From Microthyrium microscopicum (lineage: Eukaryota; Ascomycota; Dothideomycetes; Microthyriales; Microthyriaceae): a DNA stretch of 64,000 nucleotides. The stretch's first letter is position 1; each line of letters opens with the position of its first letter. Shown here piece by piece: positions 26,001 to 35,738 of the stretch. The translations under genes were made by a program, and so were the position numbers. Where the stretch lies: positions 322,576-386,575 of the forward strand of contig MU004236.1 of NCBI GenBank assembly GCA_010405405.1, read 5' to 3'. The notes under the pieces were generated by a model, which saw nothing but the letters and a program-made list of their open reading frames with translations, had not been told where the DNA came from and searched no databases.

Positions 26001-26657
26001 CTTTTAACTTAGCCTTTATTATCCTATTTAGCTTATTAAGCTTTAGTAGAGGAAGAAGTTATAATAGAAGAAGACTATAAGCTATAGCTTTGCGTTTTAA
26101 TCTAAGATAAAGTTTTCTAAACTATTATCTAGAGCTAATTTTATAGGTAATAGTAAATCTTTAAGTAAAAATTTTGTAAGTATTTAAAAAAAGGTATATA
26201 GTAGCTTTAAAATAAAATTATTATTATTAAATAGGAGCTACTATACTTATGAATAGGTCTCTTTTATTTAGGTATAAAAACTTTAATTTATAGTATATAG
26301 CTCTTCTATATACTAAATTACTTAGAGGATAACTCTAAGTAAAGTAATGAGAGCGTATTATAGATTAAAGAATTTTCTCTAATTCTAGATTTGCTAAGGT
26401 ATAATCTTCTAGTTTTAGACTTAGTTACTAACGTATATAGCTTTATTCTAAGTCTATATTATATTTGCTTTTCTACTTATTTCTTAAGATGCTACGTAAA
26501 AGTAATTATGTATAATCTTTTAACGTATCGTATTAGCGTAGCGCGATGCGTATTGGCTGAAATAAAGTTATAGTTATACTGTAGGTTGGTCTAGAAGACC
26601 GAAATTGATGAAATAAATGATAAAACTTCAAAGGGTGTAACTTTGCTCCCGGCGGGA
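20013..26657 (-). mobile_element. Tad1-like LINE (non-LTR retrotransposon), RIP-degraded
   Basis: A 6.6-kb block between perfect 19-bp direct repeats. On the minus strand, despite many stops, an APE-type endonuclease is readable: IIVGD followed by a changed residue and N near 23,865 (the GDFN motif), and the SDHR-equivalent region near 23,585. A reverse transcriptase follows, with the Y-A-D-D-T equivalent near 22,165, where the alanine and both aspartates are replaced as G-to-A change would do, followed by ILIKD. Lysine-rich sequence at about 25,400-25,700 probably belongs to ORF1. The order ORF1, endonuclease, RT and the full length fit Tad clade elements of ascomycetes. No poly(A) tail is seen at the left (3') end. 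Stops occur throughout and no frame is functional. About 50 bp at the left end and 100 bp at the right are not visibly AT-biased. Confidence 0.8.
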
Positions 26658-26676
26658 GGCTAAGGGCGGATATGGA
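26658..26676. repeat. 19-bp direct repeat, right copy (LINE target duplication)
   Basis: Identical to 19994-20012. It lies only about 170 bp upstream of the acyl-CoA dehydrogenase start codon. Confidence 0.8.
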
Positions 26677-26848
26677 ATGGTTCGTGATGTTTCGGCACCA
26701 GCCTCCACATTCAACTCCAACTTCTCTTCACATGCCACTCTCTCCTAACACACAAAACACTGAACCTTTTTCTTTTTGAATACTCTTTGCTGTAGCACAA
26801 AGATAATCTGCCCAACCTACAGCTATTCCGCCTCTCAAATCCTTCACA

Positions 26849-28329
26849 ATGGCTTCCCTTGCACGCGCCATTCGTCCCATCGCCTCCAAAGCCCCGCGAC
26901 GCTTAGTGCAATTACCCGCGAGACCGACCGAAATACCTTCAATTCTCACGCGACAAGCTACAAGATGCCTGTCGTCTACGCCCATCCGCCGCAATGAGAC
27001 CATTGACCTCACCGACCTGATCCCAACGCCTATTACACACTACTCCGAGACAGAGTCAATGATGGCTGAATCAGTCGCCAATTTCGCCACAAACGTGATT
27101 GGCCCCAAAGTGCGCGATATGGACGAGGCAGAAGCTATGGATCCGTCTGTAGTCGAACAACTGTTTGAGCAGGGCCTCATGGGCATCGAGATTCCAGAAG
27201 AATATGGCGGGGCTGGCATGAACTTTACAAGTGCCATCGTGGCCATTGAAGAGTTGGCAAAAGTGGATCCATCTGTGAGCGTGCTATGCGATGTGCACAA
27301 TACACTCGTCAACACTGCTTTCCTCAAATGGGGCACCGAAGCGCAGAAGAAGCAATATCTGCCTCGTCTAGCATCGAACACGGTGTCGAGTTTTTGTCTT
27401 TCTGAGCCGGGTAGTGGTTCAGATGCGTTTGCGTTGGCTACAAAGGCGGTGAAGGATGCGGATGGGTATACAATCAATGGTTCAAAATCCTGGATCACGA
27501 ACTCTGCAGAGGCTGGAATCTTCATCGTTTTTGCCACTCTTGATCCCTCAAAGGGGTATAAGGGGATAACAGCTTTTATCGTGGAGAAGGATACGCCTGG
27601 ATTTTCAATTGCGAAGAAGGAGAAGAAACTCGGCATCAAGGCCAGCAGCACATGTGTGCTAAACTTTGACGATGTCAAGGTTCCAAAGGAAAATCTTTTG
27701 GGCAAAGAGGGAGAGGGATATAAGCTTGCCATTGGTCTTCTCAATGAAGGTAGAATTGGTATAGCTGCACAGATGCTTGGACTTGCTCGTGGATGTAAGA
27801 ATAACCTCATTGGAACTCTGAAGATCACAGCTAACATCTTGCTACAGCATGGGAATATGCGGTCAAGTATTGCTGGAACGATCGCAAACAGTTTGGTTCA
27901 TTGATTGGAAACTTTCAAGGCATGCAATTTCAAATGTAAGTCATGACACCGCGAGGCTCAATACAAACTAACAAAGTTTATAGAGCTCAAGCATATACTG
28001 AAATAAGCGCCGCATCACATCTCATTTACAACGCCGCTCGGAAGAAGGAAGCTGGAGAGGACTTTATTATGGAAGCAGCCATGGTACGTAAACACGACAC
28101 ACTCTGAATACTCAAAAGCTAACATTTTTAGGCCAAACTCAAAGCCTCACAAGTCGCTGCAGATGTCAGCCGCAGTGCCGTCGAATGGTTGGGTGGTGTA
28201 GGCTATACACGGGAATTCCCTGTGGAGAAGTTTTACCGAGACAGCTTGATCGGCAGCATCTATGAAGGTTCAAGCAATATTCAGAAACAAACCATTGCTA
28301 AGCTTCTACAGAAGAAGTACACAACATAG
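26849..28329 (+). CDS. mitochondrial short/branched-chain-type acyl-CoA dehydrogenase
   Basis: Four exons (26849-27794, 27848-27935, 27984-28083, 28132-28329) give 443 aa. The N-terminus is Arg/Ser/Ala-rich without acids (MASLARAIRPIASKAPRRLV...), a typical mitochondrial presequence. The acyl-CoA dehydrogenase fold follows: N-terminal helical domain with EEYGGAGMN; middle domain with FCLSEPGSGSDAFA and WITNSAEAGIFIVFA (FAD and substrate contacts); C-terminal domain with RKQFGSLIGNFQGMQFQIA and, near the end, YEGSSNIQ. In short/branched-chain enzymes the catalytic glutamate sits in that last motif. Expected reaction: FAD-dependent alpha,beta-dehydrogenation of short or branched acyl-CoA in beta-oxidation or isoleucine catabolism, passing electrons to ETF. 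The start ATG has a CACAATGG context. Exact chain-length preference cannot be read from sequence. Confidence 0.93.
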
Positions 28330-28916
28330 GATTGAGCTTCTTCATGATTGTTATGTCTTGATGGTTGGTGTATATAGTAGAAATGTTACATTGCATTGCA
28401 TACTATCTACATGTCAGGCACAATGAAGAGGGCTCTGTCATAATTTGCCTGGATATAGTTGCTAGCGGTGTTCTGCTAGCAAGCTGGTTCACTGGATGAT
28501 CGCCATGATCTGGGTTCTTTAGGTGGCAGCCACTCTTAGGGACGACGGAAGGACTAGCTGAATCGGTCGCCAATTTTGTGAAGGTCCCTGTAGGAGAGAA
28601 GACTATCAAACATTCAATGATCATGGCAAGCTTGTCATTGTATCTCAAGACGAGGCTGCCATCGCCAGTCACTTCATCCATAAGCTGGCCATTCATCGTC
28701 CAGACTACTTCACCTCACGTATCTCACTTCAATCAGTGAAATCTTTGTTTACGTTCTTGGACCATATCTGGTCAAGCCACATGATGCCTCATGGGAATTT
28801 TCACTTCTTCCTAACATTGTTCTAAATTGAAATACTTATGAAGGCAATGCAGTCCTGAAACCTTCTACCCTCCTGCACATTCCACAAACCAACCATCTCC
28901 TGTATACTAAAACACT
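28330..28916. other. intergenic with an unexplained open frame
   Basis: The plus-strand frame at about 28563-28826 stays open for nearly 90 codons with protein-like composition (for example KLVIVSQDEAAIASHFIHK) but has no proper start and no family I recognise. It may be a decayed gene, or a missed upstream exon of the following gene. The remainder is the 3' flank of the dehydrogenase. Confidence 0.3.
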
Positions 28917-30104
28917 ATGCCGAAGCTATCCAGTGGTTATACGCTTAGGTAAGATTTTCCCGTGAGCAAAATCTCTGTGAGAATGCCGCAGTACTCGACG
29001 CCTCTGGCTTTGATATCGTGACCTGCTGCTGACAGTTTCAAGGGGCTATGAGATCAAATGGTACAACAGACAGACGCTTGAGATAACCTACGAAAACCAC
29101 TCAAGTACCCTTTTCCAATTACCAGCAGAGATTCGGCTAATGATTTATCAGTCACTGGTTGAAAAGTTTGACTTTCGTCAGTGGTCTGCAACGCTCGAAT
29201 CTCAGCCGCTTATCATGCTCGCTTCAACTTGCCGTTCTTTATACATCGAGTCACGACCGTTTTGTCTTTCGAAAACCATTATAGATGTCAAGGTACCAAT
29301 AAAACGGGCTGGAAGCAATCAGATGATTCAGAATCTTGACACCACGCTCAACCGAGTCAAGGCACTACGATTTGGCGCTGACTGTCATAATGCCATTAAC
29401 TATATGGCTGTTCGTATGACTTTACCAACCTTACCCAAAACATATCTGGGAGTCGGCTTGAAGAAAGTCAGTTTAGCATCAGGTCTGCTTTCTCGACCCA
29501 CAATTCCAGCTCTGTCGAAAGCTCGCTATCGACTTGATGCTAATAACCTAGCTTTTGGCATGTCGATGCTTGTGGCTACTATGATCTTTGACCTGCCCAA
29601 TCTTCGAGAACTCCTTCTTGTCCTGCCATTCAAGAAGCGCCGCCAAAGTTTAGATTCCCCGAACAATGTTTGCACCATGATTGCAATCGAATTGCTTTTT
29701 GGGCTTCAACCCCTTGCTGAGAGTAAGTATATGATTATTTCTTCCTCTCTAAGAGCCAGTAGCTCGCATCGCATTGGATGGCTCCATAGACTGTTGCATG
29801 GACTTCTCACGAAGAGTCTATTCAGTCGTTTCAGTCCATTCAGCCAGACACACTCTCTTCACAACTTTATACTAACATATTCTCAGAAGGGCGACACATT
29901 GCTGTTAGACTCTGCCGTGTAGTACACACACTTGTCCCCGAATATGCGGTGTTGTGCCTTATTAAAGGGCACTGCGAGATGCGATGTCGCCATGGAAGAC
30001 ACCTGGTGCGTCCAAGCAAGGTCGACAATCCAAGCCTCCTTACAATAACAGTCATTCCTGATACCAAACACAATGTTGGGTTTTGCCCATGGCTGGGGCA
30101 ATGA
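28917..30104 (+). CDS. F-box-like hypothetical protein
   Basis: Three-exon model: 28917-28948, 29043-29722, 29887-30104; 309 aa, in frame throughout. Near residues 30-45 is LFQLPAEIRLMIYQSLV, the short F-box-like helix pair (LPxEIRxxIY) common to hundreds of fungal proteins, followed by MLASTCRSLYIESRPF. The middle segment is leucine-rich without clear repeats. The second intron (164 bp) was chosen because reading through it gives an unrelated tail, while splicing to CTCAG at 29886 opens 72 codons of balanced protein ending in PWLGQ. If a true F-box, it would be a substrate adaptor of an SCF ubiquitin ligase, but proteins with only this short motif often have no proven role. Exon 1 is the least certain part. 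Confidence 0.6.
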
Positions 30105-31416
30105 AGGTTTTTATCGCCCTTGTCTGGCTTGAGTTGGAGTACAGCTCGGGTCTAATTCAGTTAAACCTGAGATCGGCGCACTCAAGTGCCATCGATACAG
30201 AGCAACGGCTATAACCTAGACTACATTCCAACTTTGCTTTAATCAAAGATCAGATGGTTAATATATTAGTTAGATCACCCATCCATTGGCCAATGATAGT
30301 CTTATTCTTCGTCAATATGTGTCTTATCAGGATGACAGGTGAAGGGGTACTATTCAGCATTACAGCTCGCGCGAGTCTGAGAGAAGGTTGTGGAGGTTTG
30401 GCCGAATATCATAATTGTGAAAGGCTTATGTTATATTATGAATCACAATGAAAGACTAGCTGAATACCTACAATACAGCGAAGATCTTGTCATGCGTTCT
30501 TCTCCGACGGCTCGTTTTCAGCTTTTCGTCCACAGCGGTAATATGAACAGTCTCTGGCTAATCTGTACCTTCGAAATGACTTGCTTAGGTTGAATCAGTG
30601 TAGGATGTCAAAATGCTGGGAATAGAACATCTTTATTCTTAGAATTGTTCTAAGATTTTCGTACCCGGATTGCGTGGCCAATACACGCACGGAGCAAGTA
30701 GTATATGTTGGAGCTAAACCAGATATCAAATGAAACAAGCAGAAAACTTCTGAAGATCTATCTTATATATTAGTTTGAAGCATAATTAGCCGACGTCAAA
30801 GTGAAGTAATGGCTCTGTTATTAGGGCTGAGTGCCCAAATGACTACACTAGAGCTGACACTGGCAATTTACTTCAAAATCAGACTCCGTAACAACGGAAT
30901 TTGCTATTGAAGATCCACCTTGGCTAAACAGTATTCATTTAATGTCTAGTTTAACTGGCGGATCCCCCGGTTGCATCACATTATTATGGAACTTTACCAT
31001 CGCTTCGAACCGATAACACTCACGAATGGCCGCACAAAGTCACATTCCAGAACTCAAGTCACAATCTGGCCTGTTTCCCCTGAGCTTGGCATCTTAATCC
31101 CCTGGTATGATCATGACTTTGAGCCACTAAAGAACACGAGGGCCGTGAGCCGCCAGGCACGGTACTGGCACTATTACCGAAATTTTCCATCTGTCCTATT
31201 CTTCAAGCGATATGGTGCAAGTCCGAAGAGATGAAAACTTTATATCAACCATCAATATGTCGGGGATCAGCCTTTCGACGGAGGAAGCTTGTGGAGATAT
31301 ATATTATGTAGACGGCCATCTCATCTCAAATCCTCCGACGTGTTAGACCTTCAAGAAATATATAGGAGAGTCTACGGTGCCTATTGCACTTCCTCATATC
31401 CAATACATTTGCAAAT
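30105..31416. other. intergenic, promoter of the secreted repeat protein
   Basis: No gene is convincing. An 87-codon plus frame at 30971-31234 lacks homology that I recognise. The right end, with AT-rich stretches near 31,300 and 31,360, should carry the promoter and leader of the secreted protein starting at 31417. Confidence 0.4.
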
Positions 31417-32112
31417 ATGGCCATCAAATCCATCCTTGTAGCGGCCATTGGCTTTGCTGCTGTCCTCAACGCCGCACCACTGCCAAATGAGGAGGCTGTT
31501 CAAATTAACAACAGTGAGGCTCAACCACCTCCTATCGTGGGCATTATCGGTGGCGCCGTAGCTTCTGGAGCCCAGGCTCTAGGGAATGCTGCAAGCTCAA
31601 TTGAGAAGGGGATAATTGGACTTCTAGGGGGAGGAAACAGCAAACCAAACAACAACAACAATAATAATCGACCGAACAACAACAACCGACCCAACAATAG
31701 CAACAACAACAACCGACCAAATAACAGCAACAACAATAACCGACCCAACAACAGTAATCAGCCACCTGCATGGCAACAAAGCGCACCTAAGCCTTCCACA
31801 TCCGCTCCATGGCAGCAAAGCCAGCCTCAGCAACCTCCTGCCTGGCAGCAAGCTCCACAATCTCAACCACCTGCGTGGCAACAAGCTCCTCAACAGGCGC
31901 CTCAACAGCCCGCGTGGCAACAGGCTCCTCAGCAGGCTCCTCAACAGCCTGCGTGGCAGCAAACTCCTCAACAAGCCCCCCAACAAGCTCCCCAACAAGG
32001 TCCCGCAGACTACGATTACCATAATGGACCACCACCACCATCGAATAGACCAGGCTCCGCTCCAAAAGCTGCGTCTGGCGGTGGAGCTCCTCGCCCACCA
32101 GGAGATGATTAG
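31417..32112 (+). CDS. secreted Asn/Gln/Pro-rich repeat protein
   Basis: Intronless, 231 aa from ATG 31417; upstream codons in the same frame lack an ATG. A signal peptide is clear (MAIKSILVAAIGFAAVLNAA, cleavage probably near A20). Residues about 36-72 form a small-residue hydrophobic stretch (VGIIGGAVASGAQALGN...GIIGLLGGG). Then come an Asn-rich region with RPNN repeated about five times (residues about 75-112), a Gln/Pro region built on PAWQQAPQQ-like units repeated about six to eight times (about 113-200), and a Pro/Gly-rich tail. No cysteines are evident in the mature part. It is not a hydrophobin. Such low-complexity secreted proteins may be wall-associated or aggregating; function unknown. 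The repeat count probably varies between strains. Confidence 0.8.
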   Translation: MAIKSILVAAIGFAAVLNAAPLPNEEAVQINNSEAQPPPIVGIIGGAVASGAQALGNAASSIEKGIIGLLGGGNSKPNNNNNNNRPNNNNRPNNSNNNNRPNNSNNNNRPNNSNQPPAWQQSAPKPSTSAPWQQSQPQQPPAWQQAPQSQPPAWQQAPQQAPQQPAWQQAPQQAPQQPAWQQTPQQAPQQAPQQGPADYDYHNGPPPPSNRPGSAPKAASGGGAPRPPGDD

Positions 32113-32406
32113 ATCGTCAGGATATTACGTTGTATGCAAGAGAATTGAAAGCTTGAGGATAGATAAAGAGGCAGTCAGTCTCATCTGTATTGTAGCACCT
32201 GAAAGACATTGTATTCTATTTCTGAAACTGATCAGGATTCTGTGCATGCAATAAGGACTCAGAGACAGCTTTTATGGGGAAAATTTGAAAGCTGGGCGCT
32301 GGATGATTATGGTCCAGTGCATAATACTCCATTTTCATAACGTTTTCTATCATACAATTCAATCTAGTCATAATGATACATTTCATTCATGAGTTAACAA
32401 CATCCT

Positions 32407-33255
32407 CTACTTGCCCACATCAAAGAGCAAGAACTCTGCTGGCTTATCACCAACACTTTCAATCTCCAAACTTCCACTCGCACCCTTGATGAACGCTCCA
32501 TCGCCCTCTCCAATCACTGCATCGCCAATCTTGATGCGAGCACCGCCTTCACTCGGCTGTGTTTTGCCAGTCATGACCACATGCGCATACAGCTCCCGTT
32601 CGCCTGATCCAACAACTTCATGCGTAACAGTCTTTCCAGGGCTCAAAATACTCGCATCCATAGAAACATCACTCTCCGCCGGAATAGGATCATTCTCTCC
32701 CTTCTCACCACCATGCCTCTTCGTAGACTCAATAATCCGTACCAGCCGATCCTTCTTCAACTCATCCGGATAATTTCTCGTCACATAACTAGGCTTCAGC
32801 CCACTCTTATCCGGCTTCGCCCAAATCTGTAAAAAGTGATTATCGTTCGTCTTGTTGCGGTTGTATTCTGAGTGTCGTATGCCTGTGCCGGCAGATGTGA
32901 ATTGGACTTCTCCACGCTTGAGGATTTCGAGGTTGCCCATGGAGTCTTTGTGCTCGAGTTCGCCAGACACGATATAGCTCCAGATGAGAAATTCAGCATG
33001 TGAGTGTGTGCCAAAGCCAGTGCCTTTTTCCACGCGGTCTTCGTTGATGACTCTCAAGGGACCGACGCCCATGTATTTGGGGTCATAGTAGGAGGCAAAG
33101 TTGAAGGAATGGAAACTATAGAGCCAGCCGTGGTCTGCTTTGCCGCGGGCGTTCCAGGGGCGGGGGGTGACGGTAAGGCCAGTGGTCGTTGGAGCTGTTG
33201 TAGTCATGGTGCGGGAGATATTGCGTGTGAGTGTGTTTTTGAATTGATTCAACAT
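32407..33255 (-). CDS. pirin family protein
   Basis: Intronless 282-aa frame. The first cupin barrel carries GTHSHAEFLIWSYIVSGELEH near residues 81-101 and, further on, GTGIRHSEYN; together these give the H-x-H and H-x-E metal ligands of pirins. The second half (VSMDASILSPGK...ELYAHVVMTGK) matches the C-terminal cupin. Length and layout are those of the bacterial YhhW/fungal pirin group. Pirins bind iron; some have quercetin dioxygenase activity, others act as nuclear cofactors, and which applies here is unknown. The first 17 residues (MLNQFKNTLTRNISRTM) are basic and free of acids, which could be a mitochondrial presequence; an internal start at the second ATG would give a cytosolic form. 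Confidence 0.88.
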   Translation of the reverse strand: MLNQFKNTLTRNISRTMTTTAPTTTGLTVTPRPWNARGKADHGWLYSFHSFNFASYYDPKYMGVGPLRVINEDRVEKGTGFGTHSHAEFLIWSYIVSGELEHKDSMGNLEILKRGEVQFTSAGTGIRHSEYNRNKTNDNHFLQIWAKPDKSGLKPSYVTRNYPDELKKDRLVRIIESTKRHGGEKGENDPIPAESDVSMDASILSPGKTVTHEVVGSGERELYAHVVMTGKTQPSEGGARIKIGDAVIGEGDGAFIKGASGSLEIESVGDKPAEFLLFDVGK

Positions 33256-34173
33256 AGACGATGTGTCAAGTATGAGGGTGTCAGAAAGAGCTTTGAAGTG
33301 AGTTTGAGTGCTTGTGATTTTTGATGGAGAGAAGTTGGATGAGAGCGAAGGGTTGGAGCGTTTATATACACGATTTTGATGATTTGACTAGTATACAGGA
33401 GAAGGTTCTACGATTACGGGTATCTTTTGGTCAGAGTATAAATCAAATTCCGCGATAGATTCAATGGTGTTTTGTTTCAACAATCGTTTGTCACAGACAG
33501 TAAGCGATTGTAGCGGAAGCTTTCCGAAACATGTCGTCTGTGCGGAACGAGTCCGCGCTAGTGCTCTAGCCTCTTCCAAACTCCGTTTCATTTTGTAAGG
33601 AGCTTTTAACCATTACTACCCCATTGACTTTCTTCTAACCTGCCTCGCACTTTTTGATGCGAAATCTGTGTTGCTCGGTCATGACAAGGTTACGATATGA
33701 TACTGTTAGCTACGCGTCCGCGAGCTTACCACTGCGTTTGGCATGTATGATGTTGGAACTGTGCTGACTTTTGAAGCTTAGGTAGCATTGCGTTGTTGCG
33801 ATCCTATTATTCTTCCTTCCCTCAAACCCACAACCGAACTCGAACTTGAATCTACCCTCAAGCTGACACAATGTCAATGATGAAATGGGCTCAATTGTTA
33901 CAGCAAAGCTTAGAACGGTCAATAAATCGTCGATATTCTATGCTTCATCGATCACAGCAATGGCCTCGGTGACGATGAGTTCATTTGTTCAGCTCAACAC
34001 CGCGTTGCAGAACCTTACATATTTCACACCCATGCTATTCAAAAGAAATTCATTCGTTCATTGTCGCTGCATACACAGGGTATCCCAGCTGTTGAAAGCA
34101 CCATCCATGAAGACCAAAGATTTGTCGATCACTCCAAAATAACATGCAAACACAATTCCCGCTCTACCCCAAT
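33256..34173. other. intergenic, no gene recognised
   Basis: Contains the pirin promoter at the left and the 3' flank of the minus-strand GLTP gene at the right. Short frames (under 90 codons) show no family resemblance. Confidence 0.45.
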
Positions 34174-35011
34174 CTACTTGTTCTTCGATTTGCCAATATG
34201 AGCCGCAATCTTGTTTACGACGAAAGGATCGAGGGTGTCGAGAACTTTTTGCATCGAGCTTGCGTATGGAAGGGCCTGTGACTTGAGCTTGGCTTCGTCC
34301 GCGCCTAGGAGTGGTATAAAGTCTTTGCGATATGGAACACCTTTGAGGAGAAGGCCGTAGGCGAACGACGCCTTGGCATCGTGCCACTTGCCTAGGGTGG
34401 CAGCGTACGCGGTCTGGAAGTTGTTGCTGAGGGTCTTATCTGGCTCGTTCATTGCGTTTATAACGGCTTGGACGCTGAATTCGAGGGCGCTATGAGTGAT
34501 TTCAATTAGTATGTGGATGACAAGTAGGGAGTGGATTTTATGTCATACCGAACTAGCCAAAATAGACCGGTATTGGCCTTTTCGTCTTCGCCAGTCAGGC
34601 CCATTGTCTGTTCCTTGAGGACGAGGTCTTGCAGAAATTCTCCTTCTATTGGGTTTGCAAGATAGGCAGTGCGGATTTTCTAATCTCATTAGCTTCAAGT
34701 CGTTCGTCCCAAGTAGCCAGGGAACTATGTACCTGGATATTGGCGGTCATGTCGTCTAGTACTCTGCCAAAGACCACACCATTGTTGACGTCTTGAAAGT
34801 GGTTAGCTGCATAGCGGTATTCCAAGGTTGATCACCTACTGAACATGGTGACATAGTCTTCTGAAGCTGCTAGAAACTTTTCTGTGGGGATCTTGTGGTC
34901 TGGAGCGGCACCGACAGGTACATCGTCAAAGGTGTGGTTCAAGGTGTCGAAGAACGTTTTGCCTTCTGGCACGACGAGCTTTGGTGGGGACTTCTTGCCG
35001 AAGCCAAACAT
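34174..35011 (-). CDS. glycolipid transfer protein (GLTP / HET-C2-like)
   Basis: Four exons (35011-34840, 34791-34733, 34679-34549, 34489-34174) encode 225 aa. The start at 35011 gives MFGFGKKSPPKLVVP; an upstream in-frame ATG is less likely. The GLTP fold is recognisable throughout: FDTLNHTFDDVPV, FLAASEDYVTMF, then GRVLDDMTANIQKI carrying the Asp, Asn and Lys that bind the sugar headgroup, GLFWLVRALEF with the stacking Trp, and LGKWHDAKASF with the conserved His. GLTPs shuttle glycosphingolipids between membranes in the cytosol. The ascomycete orthologue group includes Podospora HET-C2, an incompatibility determinant, so this gene may be relevant to allorecognition, but specificity residues cannot be judged here. 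Introns are 48-59 bp. Confidence 0.92.
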
Positions 35012-35738
35012 GATTGTGTGAGTACTCGGGCAATTGTAGGTGTCTAGGGATAAGAAGTAGCCGATAGGAATCAATGGGGAGACTTGTAGGGAGAAGGATT
35101 GGTGGCGGTTGGTAGAGTATACGGGTGCCAGGGTGAGGGGCTTGGTTGATGAGAGGGGCTTCTCGAGACGTGGACGACCACCCGTCTGCCCATCGTCGTT
35201 TCCGCTCTCACACTCTCAAAGACGACCATGTTTCATCATAACATCAATCAATATGTATCTACATCAATTTACCGAGCTCCTGCTACTACCACCCTTCGAT
35301 TCAGCCTCTATACCTAGGCGCATCATTCGAAAGCATGTATCGGCATCTTGGTCGCCAGACAGACTTCGGAAATACTCCCAGTTTGATAGACCTTACACAT
35401 GGTATGGTATGGTATGGTATTGGTTTGTGTTGTCACCAAAGTCCTGCCTTTCGCCTTCTACTGTACTTCCTAGCCAACTATATGGCTATTATGCTCGCTG
35501 GCCCAGAAGCTCACTATCCCTAATGGGTAACCTCATGCAATATGAAGCGCCTGGATTTGGGCCTATTATAGGCGCATGAACACCTTTATGCAGCGTGGCG
35601 TTATCAAGCTGGGGAGGTTCAGCCCCATCCTCTGCACCTCAAAGCTGAAGGTGGCTGGCTCAAGGATTGAAAGCCGCGATACTCCACTTTCTCTTAACCT
35701 CAACAACAACAAATTAGGGCCATCAATATCACGCGTCA
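35012..35738. promoter_or_regulatory. shared upstream region of divergent GLTP and ankyrin genes
   Basis: The two flanking genes are transcribed away from each other, so this 0.7 kb must hold both promoters. It contains a short GGTAT tandem array at 35401-35420. A 156-codon plus frame at 35109-35579 looks incidental. Confidence 0.5.
35401..35420. repeat. GGTAT pentanucleotide microsatellite
   Basis: Four perfect GGTAT units in the divergent promoter region. Probably length-variable; no role is evident. Confidence 0.8.

Noticed and set aside
28557-28578. 22-bp near match (20 of 22) to the acyl-CoA dehydrogenase exon at 27065-27086
   Set aside because: A match this short is expected about once by chance in a window this size, and it does not extend on either side.
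31521-32098. Several minus- and other-frame open frames rich in Leu, Cys or Thr/Ser
   Set aside because: They are shadows of the repetitive coding sequence of the secreted protein; only the plus frame has a signal peptide and a sensible repeat structure.
35109-35579. 156-codon plus-strand frame between GLTP and the ankyrin gene
   Set aside because: Low-information composition, includes a microsatellite, shares the divergent promoter region, and resembles no family.
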